Positions 30,266-40,847 of a DNA stretch of 64,000 nt are shown one piece after another. Each line of letters starts with the position of its first letter. Positions within the stretch are counted from its first letter, which is position 1. A program made the position numbers and the translations under genes. The notes beneath the pieces were generated by a model. That model was not told where the DNA came from. It searched no databases and saw only the letters and a program-made list of their open reading frames with translations. Source of the DNA: Lentibacillus saliphilus (GTDB lineage: Bacteria > Bacillota > Bacilli > Bacillales > Amphibacillaceae); assembly GCF_019093865.1 (NCBI RefSeq), contig NZ_JABJXD010000008.1, positions 1 to 64,000 on the forward strand, written 5' to 3'.

Positions 30266-30898
30266 TTATTCTGCTGCTTCATCCTTGGAATCGACAAGCT
30301 CAGGCTCAGCATTTTCCACGTCAGCAGTTGTTTCAAGCTCTTCTTCTGATATTGGTGCAAGGATCGTTGCGACTGTCGTATCTGCTTCATCAAGAATTTC
30401 GTATTGATTAGATGTTGGTAAATCGGCAACCGATACAACATCACCAATACCTAGTCCTGCTACATCAACGACAATTTCTTCTGGGATATTGTTTGGCTTA
30501 GCACGTACTTGTAACACATATAACGGTTGCTGTAGTACGCCGCCTTCTTTAACGCCTTCTGGGTCACCTTCCAGACGAACAGAAACTTCTACATCCATTT
30601 CAGCCTTCATATCTACAACATAGAAGTCTGCATGAATCAATTCATCACGAATCGGATCGATTTGGTAATCGTGAAGCATGACGTCTGTCGGTTTGCCATT
30701 TTCAATATCTAGTGAAATAATCGCATTTCTACCTTCATCACGTACTGTTTTAATAAGGTCTACGCTATTAACAGCAATTGATGTTGCTGCTTTATCCTTT
30801 CCATATAAAACAGCTGGCACGTGACCGCTTTCCCTGATTTCCTTTGTAATTGATTTCGTGTGGTCATTTCTTTTTGTTGCTTTTAATGTGACTGTCAT
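30266..30898 (-). CDS. ctc: Ribosomal protein bL25, general stress form Ctc
   Basis: Binds 5S rRNA. The 210-residue protein has an N-terminal L25 domain (MTVTLKATKRNDHTKSITKE...) and the long TL5-type C-terminal beta domain, ending in an acidic tail (DVENAEPELVDSKDEAAE). The ATG is 8 nt after GGAGG. In B. subtilis ctc is a sigma-B stress gene; a degenerate sigma-B-like promoter is seen here. Confidence 0.95.
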   Translation of the reverse strand: MTVTLKATKRNDHTKSITKEIRESGHVPAVLYGKDKAATSIAVNSVDLIKTVRDEGRNAIISLDIENGKPTDVMLHDYQIDPIRDELIHADFYVVDMKAEMDVEVSVRLEGDPEGVKEGGVLQQPLYVLQVRAKPNNIPEEIVVDVAGLGIGDVVSVADLPTSNQYEILDEADTTVATILAPISEEELETTADVENAEPELVDSKDEAAE

Positions 30899-30970
30899 CT
30901 TGCATACCTCCATCATATTCGTTTTAAAGTACTCGTACCATAAACCGGATAACTGCTTTCTCTTTTAACT

Positions 30971-30996
30971 TAGCCCCCTGTGGACCTACATTAAAC
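30971..30996 (-). promoter_or_regulatory. Degenerate sigma-B-like promoter of ctc
   Basis: On the minus strand GTTTAA (30991-30996) is 14 bp from GGGCTA (30971-30976), about 70 bp before ctc. The -35 is perfect for sigma-B, the -10 only partial (GGGTAT expected). Confidence 0.4.
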
Positions 30997-31033
30997 AATG
31001 GGCAGAAAGGATGTAAAGATGATGTGCCGCTTT

Positions 31034-31987
31034 TTAGTCGAACAGCTTGCTGACCGATTTCAATTCATGGACACGGATAATGGCTTCACCAATGAGTGAT
31101 GCAACGGAGAGCTGGGTGATCTTGTCAATCTTCTTCTCTTCAGGTAATGGAATCGAATTCGTTACGATCAGCTCTTTTATTTTCGAGTTTTGAATGCGTT
31201 CAATGGCTGGTCCGGATAACACAGGGTGTGTACAACAAGCATACACTTCTTTGGCGCCATTTTCTATTAAAGCGTTTGCTGCTAGTGTAATTGTACCAGC
31301 AGTATCAATAATATCATCAATTAAGATCGCTGTTCGACCTTCGATATTACCAACAATGTTCATCACTTCTGCAACGTTTGGCGCTGGTCGTCTTTTATCA
31401 ATAATACCAATCGGTGCACCAAGTCTATCTGCCATTTTACGGGCACGGGTCACACCACCATGATCTGGTGATACGACAACGACTTCATCAAGATTCTTTT
31501 TCTCGAAATAGCTCGTTAAAATAGGTACACCTTGTAAATGATCAATAGGAATGTCAAAAAAGCCTTGAATCTGTGGTGCATGTAGGTCAAGCATAATGAC
31601 ACGGTCTGCGCCAGCTGTTTCTACTAGGTTAGCCATGAGCTTAGCTGCAATGGGTTCTCTTGAGCGCGCCTTACGATCTTGTCTCGCATAACCGTAGTAT
31701 GGCATAACAATATTAATGGAGCGCGCTGATGCCCGTTTAAGTGCATCAATCATAATTAAAAGCTCCATAATATGCTGGCTAACCGGCGGACATGTTGATT
31801 GTACGACATAGACGTCGTTGCCGCGAACACTTTCCTCGATGTTAATTTGAATTTCTCCATCACTAAATGTTGATACAGTACATTTTCCTAGAGTCGTGCC
31901 AATATGATTTGCAATTTCTTCTGCTAGTTCGCGGTTTGAATTCAACGTGAAAACCTTTAGCGCTGAATCCTTGTAGGTCGATGCCAT
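31034..31987 (-). CDS. prs: Ribose-phosphate pyrophosphokinase
   Basis: Makes PRPP from ribose 5-phosphate and ATP for purine, pyrimidine, histidine and tryptophan synthesis. The 317-residue protein has the signature [19 protein letters not shown], the PRPP loop [12 protein letters not shown] and the flexible-loop [16 protein letters not shown]. The start is the ATG giving MASTYKD, after GGAGGG; 56 upstream in-frame codons overlap the glmU gene and are not used. It lies 16 bp after glmU. Confidence 0.96.
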   Translation of the reverse strand: MASTYKDSALKVFTLNSNRELAEEIANHIGTTLGKCTVSTFSDGEIQINIEESVRGNDVYVVQSTCPPVSQHIMELLIMIDALKRASARSINIVMPYYGYARQDRKARSREPIAAKLMANLVETAGADRVIMLDLHAPQIQGFFDIPIDHLQGVPILTSYFEKKNLDEVVVVSPDHGGVTRARKMADRLGAPIGIIDKRRPAPNVAEVMNIVGNIEGRTAILIDDIIDTAGTITLAANALIENGAKEVYACCTHPVLSGPAIERIQNSKIKELIVTNSIPLPEEKKIDKITQLSVASLIGEAIIRVHELKSVSKLFD

Positions 31988-32003
31988 GATATAATACCCT
32001 CCG

Positions 32004-33383
32004 TTAGTCTTTTTGTCTGTTCTTAATCTTTGCTGCATAGCCTTCTTTGTTCGCCTGCTTCTGTCTTGCAATAGCAAGTGCTTCATCAGGTACGTGCTTG
32101 TTAATCGTTGAGCCTGCTGCCACATAAGCGCCTTTTCCAACTGTAACAGGTGCAATTAAATTGGAATTACAACCGATAAAAGCGTCATCCTCAATTGTCG
32201 TTAAGTATTTGTTCTTACCATCATAATTTACTGTTATTGTACCACATCCGACGTTGACACGGCTGCCAACATGAGCATCACCGATGTAACTAAGGTGTGA
32301 CACCTTGCTTTTTTCTCCAATTGTTGCCTTTTTAATTTCTACAAAGTTACCAACCTTTGCGTCATTGGCGATATCTGCCTCAGGACGAATATGCGCATAT
32401 GGACCAATTTGAACGCGTTTGCCGATTCGACTATGTTTAGCAACACTATGTGCAATAACCGTTGCTTCATCAACGACACAGTCAATAATTTCCGTATGTG
32501 GACCGATTTCAGCATGAGCATGAATAACAGATTGACCACGAATGATCGTGCCTGGATGAATCACTGCATCAGCCTCAATCATGACGTCCGGGCTAATATA
32601 CGTATGGTCTGGATCAATAATACCCACACCATTTTTCATATGATTCCGGTTAATGCGGTTTTTCATGATTTTTTCTGCTTCTGCTAATGCAGCACGATCA
32701 TTTACACCAAGCGTCTCATCAGCATTAGGGGTTAGGTAAGCGGTCACCTTCTCTGATCGGTGCTTTAAAATCTCTATGACATCCGGTAAATAATATTCAC
32801 CTTGTGCATTGTCATTTTGCACGTCTTGTAGAGCTTCCCATAATGCCTCGTTATCAAAACAGTATGTTCCAGTATTGATCTCTTTAATCAGTTTTTCGTC
32901 GTCGGTTGCATCTTTATGTTCAACAATCCGTTCTACATCACCAGATGCATTGCGAACGACTCGGCCGTATCCGGTTGGATCAGGCATTTCCGTTGTCAAG
33001 ACGGTTGCCTTAGCGCCATTTGCTTCATGAGTCGTAATTAATGCACGGTATGTATCACTCGTTATAAGTGGGGTGTCACCACATACGACAAGCGTTGTTC
33101 CCGATTTTTCCTTTAATAATTGTTCAGCTTGTTGAACGGCATGTGCTGTGCCAAGCTGTTCATTTTGAATCACGCATGCACTCTGATCACCAATTTGCTC
33201 GGCAACTTGCTCAGCACCAAAACCGACGATTGTAATTAAAGAATCAAGTTCTGTTGGTTGAAGCTGATCAATGACATGTTGTATCATTGGTCGGCCCATA
33301 ACGGGATGCAGAACTTTATACAGTTTTGACTTCATTCTCGTGCCCTGACCTGCCGCAAGTATAACCGCATAGCGTTGTGTCAT
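32004..33383 (-). CDS. glmU: Bifunctional GlcNAc-1-P uridylyltransferase / GlcN-1-P acetyltransferase
   Basis: Makes UDP-GlcNAc for peptidoglycan and teichoic acid. The N-terminal pyrophosphorylase has [15 protein letters not shown] (residues about 8-22), followed after about residue 250 by the left-handed beta helix acetyltransferase with [11 protein letters not shown] and [11 protein letters not shown]. The 459-residue length is normal. ATG is 7 nt after GGAGG. Probably co-transcribed with prs. Confidence 0.97.
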   Translation of the reverse strand: MTQRYAVILAAGQGTRMKSKLYKVLHPVMGRPMIQHVIDQLQPTELDSLITIVGFGAEQVAEQIGDQSACVIQNEQLGTAHAVQQAEQLLKEKSGTTLVVCGDTPLITSDTYRALITTHEANGAKATVLTTEMPDPTGYGRVVRNASGDVERIVEHKDATDDEKLIKEINTGTYCFDNEALWEALQDVQNDNAQGEYYLPDVIEILKHRSEKVTAYLTPNADETLGVNDRAALAEAEKIMKNRINRNHMKNGVGIIDPDHTYISPDVMIEADAVIHPGTIIRGQSVIHAHAEIGPHTEIIDCVVDEATVIAHSVAKHSRIGKRVQIGPYAHIRPEADIANDAKVGNFVEIKKATIGEKSKVSHLSYIGDAHVGSRVNVGCGTITVNYDGKNKYLTTIEDDAFIGCNSNLIAPVTVGKGAYVAAGSTINKHVPDEALAIARQKQANKEGYAAKIKNRQKD

Positions 33384-33414
33384 GAAGAAACCTCCATTCA
33401 TTTTATCCATTAAA

Positions 33415-33443
33415 ATAATATCTTAAATAAGCTTGTATTTCAA
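33415..33443 (-). promoter_or_regulatory. glmU-prs promoter (sigma-A)
   Basis: On the minus strand TTGAAA (33438-33443) is 17 bp from TATTAT (33415-33420), 32 bp before glmU. Confidence 0.65.
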
Positions 33444-33570
33444 CATATATTCAAGGGCAACCATAGACTGAGCGTAAAGACTTTGAACAGACTATGGCTA
33501 ATATATTTTACGAATATTTAATTAAAGTGTTTAAGCATTACGCTAAAAAACCAGAAAAACCTTTTTCCAC

Positions 33571-33607
33571 AAAAAAAGAAGGTCTATCTTGTTCAGACTA
33601 GACCTCC
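33571..33607 (-). terminator. Terminator after spoVG
   Basis: On the minus strand AGGTCTA pairs with TAGACCT, followed by TCTTTTTTT. Confidence 0.85.
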
Positions 33608-33615
33608 CGTTCCCC

Positions 33616-33912
33616 CTAGGAAACGCCTGCTTCTTCTAATGTTTCTTCTTGTTCTTTTTCCCCCACACGCTGATACTCTGCTAAAACAGCGTCTTGTATC
33701 TTACCCCGTGTCCCTGAATTAATAGGATGTGCAATATCTCTAAACTCCCCATCAGGTGTACGTTTGGATGGCATGGCGACAAATAAGCCGTTGTTCCCAT
33801 CGATCACGCGGATATCGTGAACAACAAATTCGTCATCCATAGTAATTGATGCAATTGCCCGCATTCTTCCCTCTGTACTCACACGGCGCAATCTAACGTC
33901 AGTAACTTCCAT
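33616..33912 (-). CDS. spoVG: Septation/RNA-binding regulator SpoVG
   Basis: A 97-residue nucleic-acid-binding regulator of sporulation septation, virulence and metabolism in Firmicutes. It is nearly identical to the B. subtilis protein ([11 protein letters not shown], then [20 protein letters not shown]). The ATG giving MEVTD is 8 nt after the GGGGTGG ribosome site, so an upstream GTG at 33924 is part of that site. A sigma-H promoter and AT-rich tract precede it. The companion gene yabJ is absent. Confidence 0.97.
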   Translation of the reverse strand: MEVTDVRLRRVSTEGRMRAIASITMDDEFVVHDIRVIDGNNGLFVAMPSKRTPDGEFRDIAHPINSGTRGKIQDAVLAEYQRVGEKEQEETLEEAGVS

Positions 33913-33953
33913 AAGATGATCCACCCCTTTGTTTTATATAAAACCTTATATCT

Positions 33954-33980
33954 ATATTCTACATTTTTCCAGTAAATCCT
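33954..33980 (-). promoter_or_regulatory. Sigma-H promoter of spoVG
   Basis: On the minus strand AGGATTT (33974-33980) precedes GAATAT (33954-33959), matching the sigma-H consensus and the B. subtilis spoVG promoter. An A/T block at about 33990-34021 lies upstream, where B. subtilis has the AbrB-binding AT box. Confidence 0.75.
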
Positions 33981-34039
33981 TCTTAAACTAGATAAAAATA
34001 ATATTTTTTTTTGAAAAATATGTTTTTGCAGTTAGAATT

Positions 34040-34094
34040 AAAAAAACCTTCCACAAATAAAGAGTGTTCTGGCTGAGAACATACTGGAAGGTTT
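34040..34094 (-). terminator. Terminator after purR
   Basis: On the minus strand AAACCTTCCA pairs with TGGAAGGTTT, followed by TTTTAATTC; an inner TGTTCT/AGAACA stem fills the loop. Confidence 0.85.
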
Positions 34095-34099
34095 GATCA

Positions 34100-34915
34100 T
34101 TATTTTATAGCAATATTACCTGGTTGAACGGTAATTTTACCTTGTCTATCATCTACATCAAGTATTTTTATAAGGGATGTATAATCGTCTACGACACGTT
34201 CATCCTCTTCATCATCAGCCTCCGCTAAAACACCAATTGCAGCCAGGTGCGCGTCAAATTCTTTGAGTAGGTTTATCATGCCGGTAATCGTGCCTCCAGC
34301 TTTCATGAAGTCGTCAACAATACAGACATGCGCCCCTTTTTCTAAGCTTCTACGCGGTAATACCATCGTCTGAATTTTACGGGATGATCCAGATATATAA
34401 TTGATGCTAACGGATGAACCTTCTGTAACTTTTGGATCACGACGGACCGTTACAACAGGGACACCGAGATATTGTCCAACAGCATAAGCGAGTGGAATAC
34501 CTTTCGTTGCAACTGTCATCACAACATCAATATGGAGATTCGAAAATGCTGATGCAAAAATACGACCAATTTGCTGCATCGTGTGTGGATGTCCTAAAAT
34601 ATCACTCATATATAAATAGCCGCCTGGCAAAAGCCGCTCCGGATCTTCTAACCGCTCACATAACTCATTTATAAAGGTCATTTTATTTTGCTGTGACACT
34701 TCAGGTATGTATTTAACCCCTCCATAGGATCCAGCCGTTCGGTCTAGATAACCGATTCCTTCTTTACGGAAAACGTCATTAATAATATCTAAATCCTCAC
34801 TAATTGAAGATTTTGATGCCGCCATTTTTTCAACAAAGCCTGGAAGCTGTGCCTGAAGATACGGATTTTCCAAAAAAAACTGTGTTAACATAACCAATCG
34901 CTGGCTTCTTCTCAT
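34100..34915 (-). CDS. purR: Purine operon repressor PurR
   Basis: A 271-residue repressor with an N-terminal winged helix (residues 1-72) and a PRTase-fold effector domain whose PRPP loop reads VCIVDDFMKAGGTITG (about residues 198-213). PRPP, or (p)ppGpp, binding controls its grip on paired PurBoxes at purine genes. The length is normal. Two PurBox-like sequences flank its own promoter region, suggesting autoregulation. Confidence 0.96.
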   Translation of the reverse strand: MRRSQRLVMLTQFFLENPYLQAQLPGFVEKMAASKSSISEDLDIINDVFRKEGIGYLDRTAGSYGGVKYIPEVSQQNKMTFINELCERLEDPERLLPGGYLYMSDILGHPHTMQQIGRIFASAFSNLHIDVVMTVATKGIPLAYAVGQYLGVPVVTVRRDPKVTEGSSVSINYISGSSRKIQTMVLPRRSLEKGAHVCIVDDFMKAGGTITGMINLLKEFDAHLAAIGVLAEADDEEDERVVDDYTSLIKILDVDDRQGKITVQPGNIAIK

Positions 34916-34926
34916 AACTACACCTC

Positions 34927-34970
34927 AAAACCGAATATTTAGCTTAAATATATCATTATTATTCGTCTTT
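34927..34970. promoter_or_regulatory. Possible PurBox pair upstream of purR
   Basis: AAAACCGAATATT (34927-34939, plus strand) matches 12 of 13 positions of AWWWCCGAACWWT. ATTATTCGTCTTT (34958-34970) matches about 10 of 13 on the other strand. They are inverted and 18 bp apart, 12 bp before the purR start, with GATATATTT between them as a possible -10. Confidence 0.5.
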
Positions 34971-34979
34971 TAGCAACAA

Positions 34980-35834
34980 TCAACCCATCACTCGTACGAG
35001 CCTCACATCATGACAAAATCCCCGAAGTCCATTATAGGCGCGTTTCGCTTTGCTATAATGCTCAACAAGACCGAAAATCGTCGGACCACTGCCGCTCATC
35101 ATGACACCTGGTATATCATACTGTTGCATTTTTTCTTTAATACGTTGAGCTTCAGGATAAAGCGTTAATGTTACACTTTCTAAGTCGTTGCCCATATGAT
35201 CACACATTGCATAAAAATCATGCGTTTCTAAAGCTGTGACGACACCTTCTGTATAAGTGCTTGGCACGTCATTCAACGTTAGCTTTGGGAAAATTGTCCG
35301 TGTCGATACACCGATATCCGGTCGCGCCAATACGACCCAACAGGATGGGGGTGCTGGTAAATGGGCTATATGTTCACCACGTCCTGTTGCTAAAGCTGTC
35401 TTTCCATAAACACAAAAGGGTACGTCCGAACCGATCTGAGCGCCCATTTCTGCAAGCGTTGCATTTGATACGTGATCCAGCTGCCATAGTCGCTTCAGTC
35501 CTCTGAGGACAGCAGCGGCATCACTGCTTCCGCCCCCTAATCCGGCAGATACAGGTATATGCTTTTCTAACTCAATATGAATGCCTTTTGTTATGTGGAA
35601 AGTTCGTTTAAATAGTGCGGCCGCTTTATAAGCAAGATTACGCTCATCATTTGGTACATATTGATTATCAGCCACGACGGTAATGTCATCTCGATGAAGC
35701 GGATACAGTGATACCCGGTCAGCCAAATCAATTGTCGTCATAACCATGTTGACATCATGATATCCATCCGCACGTTTATTCAATACATCTAAGGATAAAT
35801 TGATTTTTGCCGGTGCTTTTTCAAAAACAACCAT
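34980..35834 (-). CDS. ispE: 4-diphosphocytidyl-2-C-methyl-D-erythritol kinase
   Basis: GHMP kinase of the MEP isoprenoid pathway. The 284-residue protein has [12 protein letters not shown] near the N terminus, the ATP loop [15 protein letters not shown] (about residues 92-106) and [10 protein letters not shown] near the C terminus. Start taken at the second of adjacent GTG and ATG codons. It lies between purR and sspF, as in B. subtilis. Confidence 0.95.
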   Translation of the reverse strand: MVVFEKAPAKINLSLDVLNKRADGYHDVNMVMTTIDLADRVSLYPLHRDDITVVADNQYVPNDERNLAYKAAALFKRTFHITKGIHIELEKHIPVSAGLGGGSSDAAAVLRGLKRLWQLDHVSNATLAEMGAQIGSDVPFCVYGKTALATGRGEHIAHLPAPPSCWVVLARPDIGVSTRTIFPKLTLNDVPSTYTEGVVTALETHDFYAMCDHMGNDLESVTLTLYPEAQRIKEKMQQYDIPGVMMSGSGPTIFGLVEHYSKAKRAYNGLRGFCHDVRLVRVMG

Positions 35835-35926
35835 CACCTGTCACCCACTTACAAGAGTATATTGAAATTGTATCATAACGGTGGCGGCTGTTGCGACATT
35901 TGCTATTGGATGACCTTTCGCCATAG

Positions 35927-35956
35927 AAAACAGACCCTGAATGATGTCAGGGTCTG
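35927..35956 (-). terminator. Terminator overlapping the sspF stop codon
   Basis: On the minus strand CAGACCCTGA pairs perfectly with TCAGGGTCTG around a 6-base loop, followed by TTTTC. The sspF TGA stop is the last triplet of the first arm. Confidence 0.85.
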
Positions 35957-36123
35957 TTCGTCATTTGCTCTTCTGCTATTTCAATGGCTCGTTTCACCAT
36001 GTTTCCGGCATCCCGTGCTCTTATGCCGCCCCAACCTTCTCGCTTAACGGTATCATAAAAACCCAATTCCTTGGCCAGTTCTTCCTTCATCTGTTGAGAC
36101 ATCATCCCAGAACGTCGCGCCAC
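35947..36123 (-). CDS. sspF: Small acid-soluble spore protein SspF
   Basis: A 58-residue alpha/beta-type SASP relative that coats forespore DNA. Family motifs are [14 protein letters not shown] and [20 protein letters not shown]. The start is a GTG 9 nt after AAAGGGG, giving MARRSGMMS as in B. subtilis. CAAACTA about 50 bp upstream is a possible sigma-G -10, but no good -35 is seen. The final codons lie inside the terminator stem. Confidence 0.93.
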   Translation of the reverse strand: MARRSGMMSQQMKEELAKELGFYDTVKREGWGGIRARDAGNMVKRAIEIAEEQMTNRP

Positions 36124-36282
36124 GAAAGACAACCCCTTTCAATTGAGTTCCTTTGGCGACACACTTAGTTTGTACAATGACACTTCAATTACACCTGCCA
36201 TATGCAGGCAGCCTCGAAGCTAGGTTGTCTTAAAGAGTCCAAATGGGTCTAGGTCATTATGACACCTTAAGGGATCTAGCAT

Positions 36283-36315
36283 AAAAAAACAAACAGCAAA
36301 CGAATGTTTACTGTT
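36283..36315 (-). terminator. Terminator overlapping the veg stop codon
   Basis: On the minus strand AACAGTAAAC pairs with GTTTGCTGTT around ATTC, followed by TGTTTTTTT. The TAA stop of veg is in the first arm. Confidence 0.85.
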
Positions 36316-36574
36316 CGATGGCGATGACATTGGATGTATCTTCATTAAAACTTAATTCAACACTTTCTGTCAGTACGTCTGCATAGCTGTAAGAAACACG
36401 CTCGAATGCATTCTCATCTTGGTCAAGTTCTACAACGAAGACGGACGGATACATCTCTGCGAGTGTGCCTGTACGTTCTATCGTCTTTCTTCTTCCCCCA
36501 TTTGCTTTGAGGGTCAGGCGATCTCCAATACGGCTTTCAAGATGCTGCTTGATTTCGATTAATGTTTTTCCCAC
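36308..36574 (-). CDS. veg: Veg protein
   Basis: An 88-residue SH3-like protein ([20 protein letters not shown], then [19 protein letters not shown]) that in B. subtilis is abundant in growing cells and promotes biofilm genes. The start is a GTG 6 nt after GAGGTGG, giving [10 protein letters not shown]; the open frame extends 17 codons upstream. A near-consensus promoter lies upstream. Confidence 0.94.
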   Translation of the reverse strand: MGKTLIEIKQHLESRIGDRLTLKANGGRRKTIERTGTLAEMYPSVFVVELDQDENAFERVSYSYADVLTESVELSFNEDTSNVIAIEQ

Positions 36575-36637
36575 TATACTCCACCTCACTTTATCTAACA
36601 TACCACATTTCGCCCTGGTAGTCAAATAAAATATTTA

Positions 36638-36667
36638 ATTATAACAACATATTACAAACGATGTCAA
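36638..36667 (-). promoter_or_regulatory. Strong sigma-A promoter of veg
   Basis: On the minus strand a perfect TTGACA (36662-36667) is 18 bp from a perfect TATAAT (36638-36643), 63 bp before the veg start. The B. subtilis veg promoter is also very strong. Confidence 0.85.
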
Positions 36668-36858
36668 TAGAGATACACGATATGTCACCATTATTATGCG
36701 TAATTGTTAACAAATTATGTATCTCAATTGAAAAAATTGTAATATGAGCTATTGATTTCAAGTTAGAAGACGTTATAGCAGGCGTTCGACGCACAAAAGG
36801 TCGGCTATAAAACAAATTTTGTTGTTAAATCACAAGCAAATCCGATACCGGAAAATGA

Positions 36859-37767
36859 TCAAACATTTTTTTCATCATCTGCCTCTGCGTGATCTGCCTT
36901 CTTCGATTCATCTTCTTTAATATGAGGCATTCCAGTCCGCAGCAATCCTTTCGTTTCAACACCACCAATGCCCTTTTCACCTGTTAATGTGTTACGCAAC
37001 ACGTCCCAGACATCCACCTTATCCATAAACGACGTATAAGCGACTCTTGCTGCAATATAAACTGGGTCTAAAGCATGAATATTAATGCGTGAAGGAGAAC
37101 TGGCAAAGTTTGCACCAGCACGAATGAGGGATTCAAAGTGGGATTGACAAGCACCCGCAAAAATGACGAGTTGATCAAGAGACGGTACGGTATCACGTGC
37201 ATTACGAACTGTTTCCACAAAATTTTGCGAGTGTCTGTATGCGCGAAGGTCATTGCGCTTCCCTTTATTTTTTGAGTAGGCATCATGCCCCGTTACAACT
37301 AACATATCTGGACGCACTTTCTCAATTAATGTCGTGACCTCTGTCGCCATTTCTTTTTCATTCAAATGCACACCGTGGACATGGAGCCCCAGCTGCTCAT
37401 ATAATTGAATGCATTTCCTTAAATACATCGGATCACCATCAATATGAAGCACTTGAGCTGGAAGCTGAAAAAAAGACACTTCCTCACTGTAGCCGTGTGA
37501 TGCTTCATAATCACGCTTTTCCTTTAACAGGTGATAATCTTGGCGGAATAAGCGATAGGAATATAATTCTTTTTCTTTACTTTTTTGTCGGATATGACGA
37601 ACTTCTTGCTGATCTGCTTTCCGTAAGTCATTCAGTGGGGCATCTGCTTCAAGACGAATCTCTTCTCCATACAAAATCGCGACATTTGAATGAATGGATG
37701 CCACACGAAACAACACATCATGGTTATATGAGGATCGTGTTACTAAGTCATCTTGCGCAAAATACAT
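36859..37767 (-). CDS. yabG: Sporulation-specific protease YabG
   Basis: A 302-residue sporulation peptidase (family U57) that trims coat proteins such as SpoIVA before cross-linking. Conserved stretches include LLVVTGHDAYSKNKG-type sequence (here DMLVVTGHDAYSKNK, about residues 152-166) and LVIFAGACQSHFESLIRAGA with the likely catalytic cysteine. The last 20 residues are highly charged. GAGGTGG precedes the ATG. Location between rsmA and veg is conserved. Confidence 0.94.
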   Translation of the reverse strand: MYFAQDDLVTRSSYNHDVLFRVASIHSNVAILYGEEIRLEADAPLNDLRKADQQEVRHIRQKSKEKELYSYRLFRQDYHLLKEKRDYEASHGYSEEVSFFQLPAQVLHIDGDPMYLRKCIQLYEQLGLHVHGVHLNEKEMATEVTTLIEKVRPDMLVVTGHDAYSKNKGKRNDLRAYRHSQNFVETVRNARDTVPSLDQLVIFAGACQSHFESLIRAGANFASSPSRINIHALDPVYIAARVAYTSFMDKVDVWDVLRNTLTGEKGIGGVETKGLLRTGMPHIKEDESKKADHAEADDEKNV

Positions 37768-37853
37768 AAAGCCACCTCGCTGTCTTTACAACCTGCATCA
37801 TTGTCATAATAACAGGTTATGCACAGCTGCCCATAGATGTGCTTTAGAGAAAG

Positions 37854-37884
37854 AAAAAACGACTACATATATGGATGCAGTCGT
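37854..37884 (-). terminator. Terminator after rsmA
   Basis: On the minus strand ACGACTGCA pairs with TGTAGTCGT, followed by TTTTTC. Confidence 0.85.
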
Positions 37885-37896
37885 CTTATCAATTCA

Positions 37897-39331
<1,435 letters not shown>

Positions 39332-39391
39332 TGTTTGAGCCTCTTTCCATTCTTCAATAGTCATGCACTTGTACTAATCTATTTATTCTAC

Positions 39392-39433
39392 AAAAAAACA
39401 ACGCCCTTGTCATCATAACATGACAAGGGCGTT
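39392..39433 (-). terminator. Terminator after yabE
   Basis: On the minus strand ACGCCCTTGTCAT pairs perfectly with ATGACAAGGGCGT, followed by TGTTTTTTT. Confidence 0.9.
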
Positions 39434-39436
39434 TTG

Positions 39437-40621
39437 CTAATCGAGTATTTTAATCTGGACTCTTCGATAGCCGAACCGTAACGCTTCTTTTCGCGTTGGA
39501 ACATGTACATCAATACGGTGACCTTTGATCGCACCACCTGTATCCCCAGCAATCGCTTCACCATAGCCTTCCACCCATACACGCGTACCGAGCGGAATGA
39601 GATTAGGATCGACTGCAATAACCTTCTTATACGGATTAGCCTTTAAGTTAATACCTGTCGCGGTAATCCCTGAGCATCCGTTACAATATGCTGAATAAGC
39701 AGTTGCTGTAACTGTAAATGTTTTGCCACTCTTGCTTGTATCAGACAATGTCACGAGGTCAGGTTGTTTCGTTCCGACAGCGACAATTTTGTTTGAGCTT
39801 TCTTGAACAACATTCTCTTCAATAAGCTCTCTTGCAACTTCTTGACCATTTTCTAGTGTGACTTCATACGTTTTGACAACTTTACCTTCACTGCCATTAG
39901 CGATCACTTTTTGTTTCCCTTTGGCTAACGACCCATCACGTCTTGTCTCTGTTTGGAATGGGACCGACTGTTCAACTTCTTTTGTCGTCTTTTCCACACG
40001 TGTAACGTTAATAGGGGTCTGTTCGGTAACAACTTGATCCAAAGCCGGCTCTACCTTGTCTAACTCATTGAGCGTGATGTCTTGCTCTCTTAGTAAGCCT
40101 TCGATCGTGCCACCAGTTGTCCAAATGTCTTGTTTGTCGCCACCAACATTAATGGTTACTTTGAATGCTTTATCTATTGTAATGGTTTCTCCATCTTTGA
40201 TCTGTTGATCAAGGTCGATAGAGATGTCGTCTTTTACAGAATAAGCTATGTTGTGTTCATTAAAAAATGCTTTAATGTCATCGGCTGTTGTGTAGTAAGT
40301 CTCTTTTTCACCATCGATGATAAGCGTGACTTTCTTTGCTGTCTCGTACTCAATCGTCATGCCGTCTTCGATTGCAGCATCCTGTGCATGTGATAAATAA
40401 TCATGCTCTTTGACTGAAATGCTCAACTCGTCAAGCAGCACATCTACTGTATCAGCATGCGTTCTTACCGTTTGTTCATCATCGTTTGCGTGAACGGTTA
40501 CTTCTGCTTTTGTTAGTTCAAAAACAGTAACACCTGCAAACACGGCAAGCAGGGCGATTCCAATACCTGAGACAACCAGCTTTAGTTTCGTGGCTGGCAA
40601 GAGCTTTGAAATGAATTTCAT
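39437..40621 (-). CDS. yabE: YabE-like secreted protein: DUF348, G5 and 3D domains
   Basis: A 394-residue cell-wall protein. An N-terminal membrane segment (about residues 14-34) is followed by three DUF348 repeats, a G5 domain (about 210-290) and a C-terminal 3D (RlpA-like barrel) domain with TATAYSAYCNGCSGITATG and GDTGGAIKGHRIDVHV, whose three aspartates define the family. This is the Firmicute analogue of resuscitation factors and probably cleaves peptidoglycan. Start is 7 nt after AAAGGAGG. In B. subtilis yabE is tempered by a cis-antisense RNA; I cannot see that directly. Confidence 0.93.
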   Translation of the reverse strand: MKFISKLLPATKLKLVVSGIGIALLAVFAGVTVFELTKAEVTVHANDDEQTVRTHADTVDVLLDELSISVKEHDYLSHAQDAAIEDGMTIEYETAKKVTLIIDGEKETYYTTADDIKAFFNEHNIAYSVKDDISIDLDQQIKDGETITIDKAFKVTINVGGDKQDIWTTGGTIEGLLREQDITLNELDKVEPALDQVVTEQTPINVTRVEKTTKEVEQSVPFQTETRRDGSLAKGKQKVIANGSEGKVVKTYEVTLENGQEVARELIEENVVQESSNKIVAVGTKQPDLVTLSDTSKSGKTFTVTATAYSAYCNGCSGITATGINLKANPYKKVIAVDPNLIPLGTRVWVEGYGEAIAGDTGGAIKGHRIDVHVPTRKEALRFGYRRVQIKILD

Positions 40622-40647
40622 GCTATTGCCTCCTTTCAACGTCTCCG

Positions 40648-40677
40648 ATTATACTCAGTACATATGTGCAATGTCAA
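40648..40677 (-). promoter_or_regulatory. Sigma-A promoter of yabE
   Basis: On the minus strand a perfect TTGACA (40672-40677) is 18 bp from a perfect TATAAT (40648-40653), 26 bp before yabE. Confidence 0.8.
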
Positions 40678-40780
40678 AGCCTTTACGATTACGATTATTT
40701 TACAAATACATTACAATTCGTCCGAGAACAGAGTGTAAACTAGGCACAATAGGCGATTGAGCGATTCGGTTTAAACACAA

Positions 40781-40809
40781 AAAATAAGGCTGGACAGCTT
40801 GTCCAACCT
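40781..40809 (-). terminator. Terminator after yabD
   Basis: On the minus strand AGGTTGGACA pairs with TGTCCAGCCT, followed by TATTTTTTG. Confidence 0.85.
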
Positions 40810-40847
40810 CATCATCATCGATCGTTTTTAAATTTATTCATAACGCG

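Noticed and set aside
31988-32155. 56-codon N-terminal extension of prs
   Set aside because: Overlaps glmU in another frame, and the ATG after GGAGGG gives the normal family N terminus.
36189-36216. CCTGC..GCAGG hairpin as a gene or sRNA
   Set aside because: Short palindrome without promoter or T run; likely chance.
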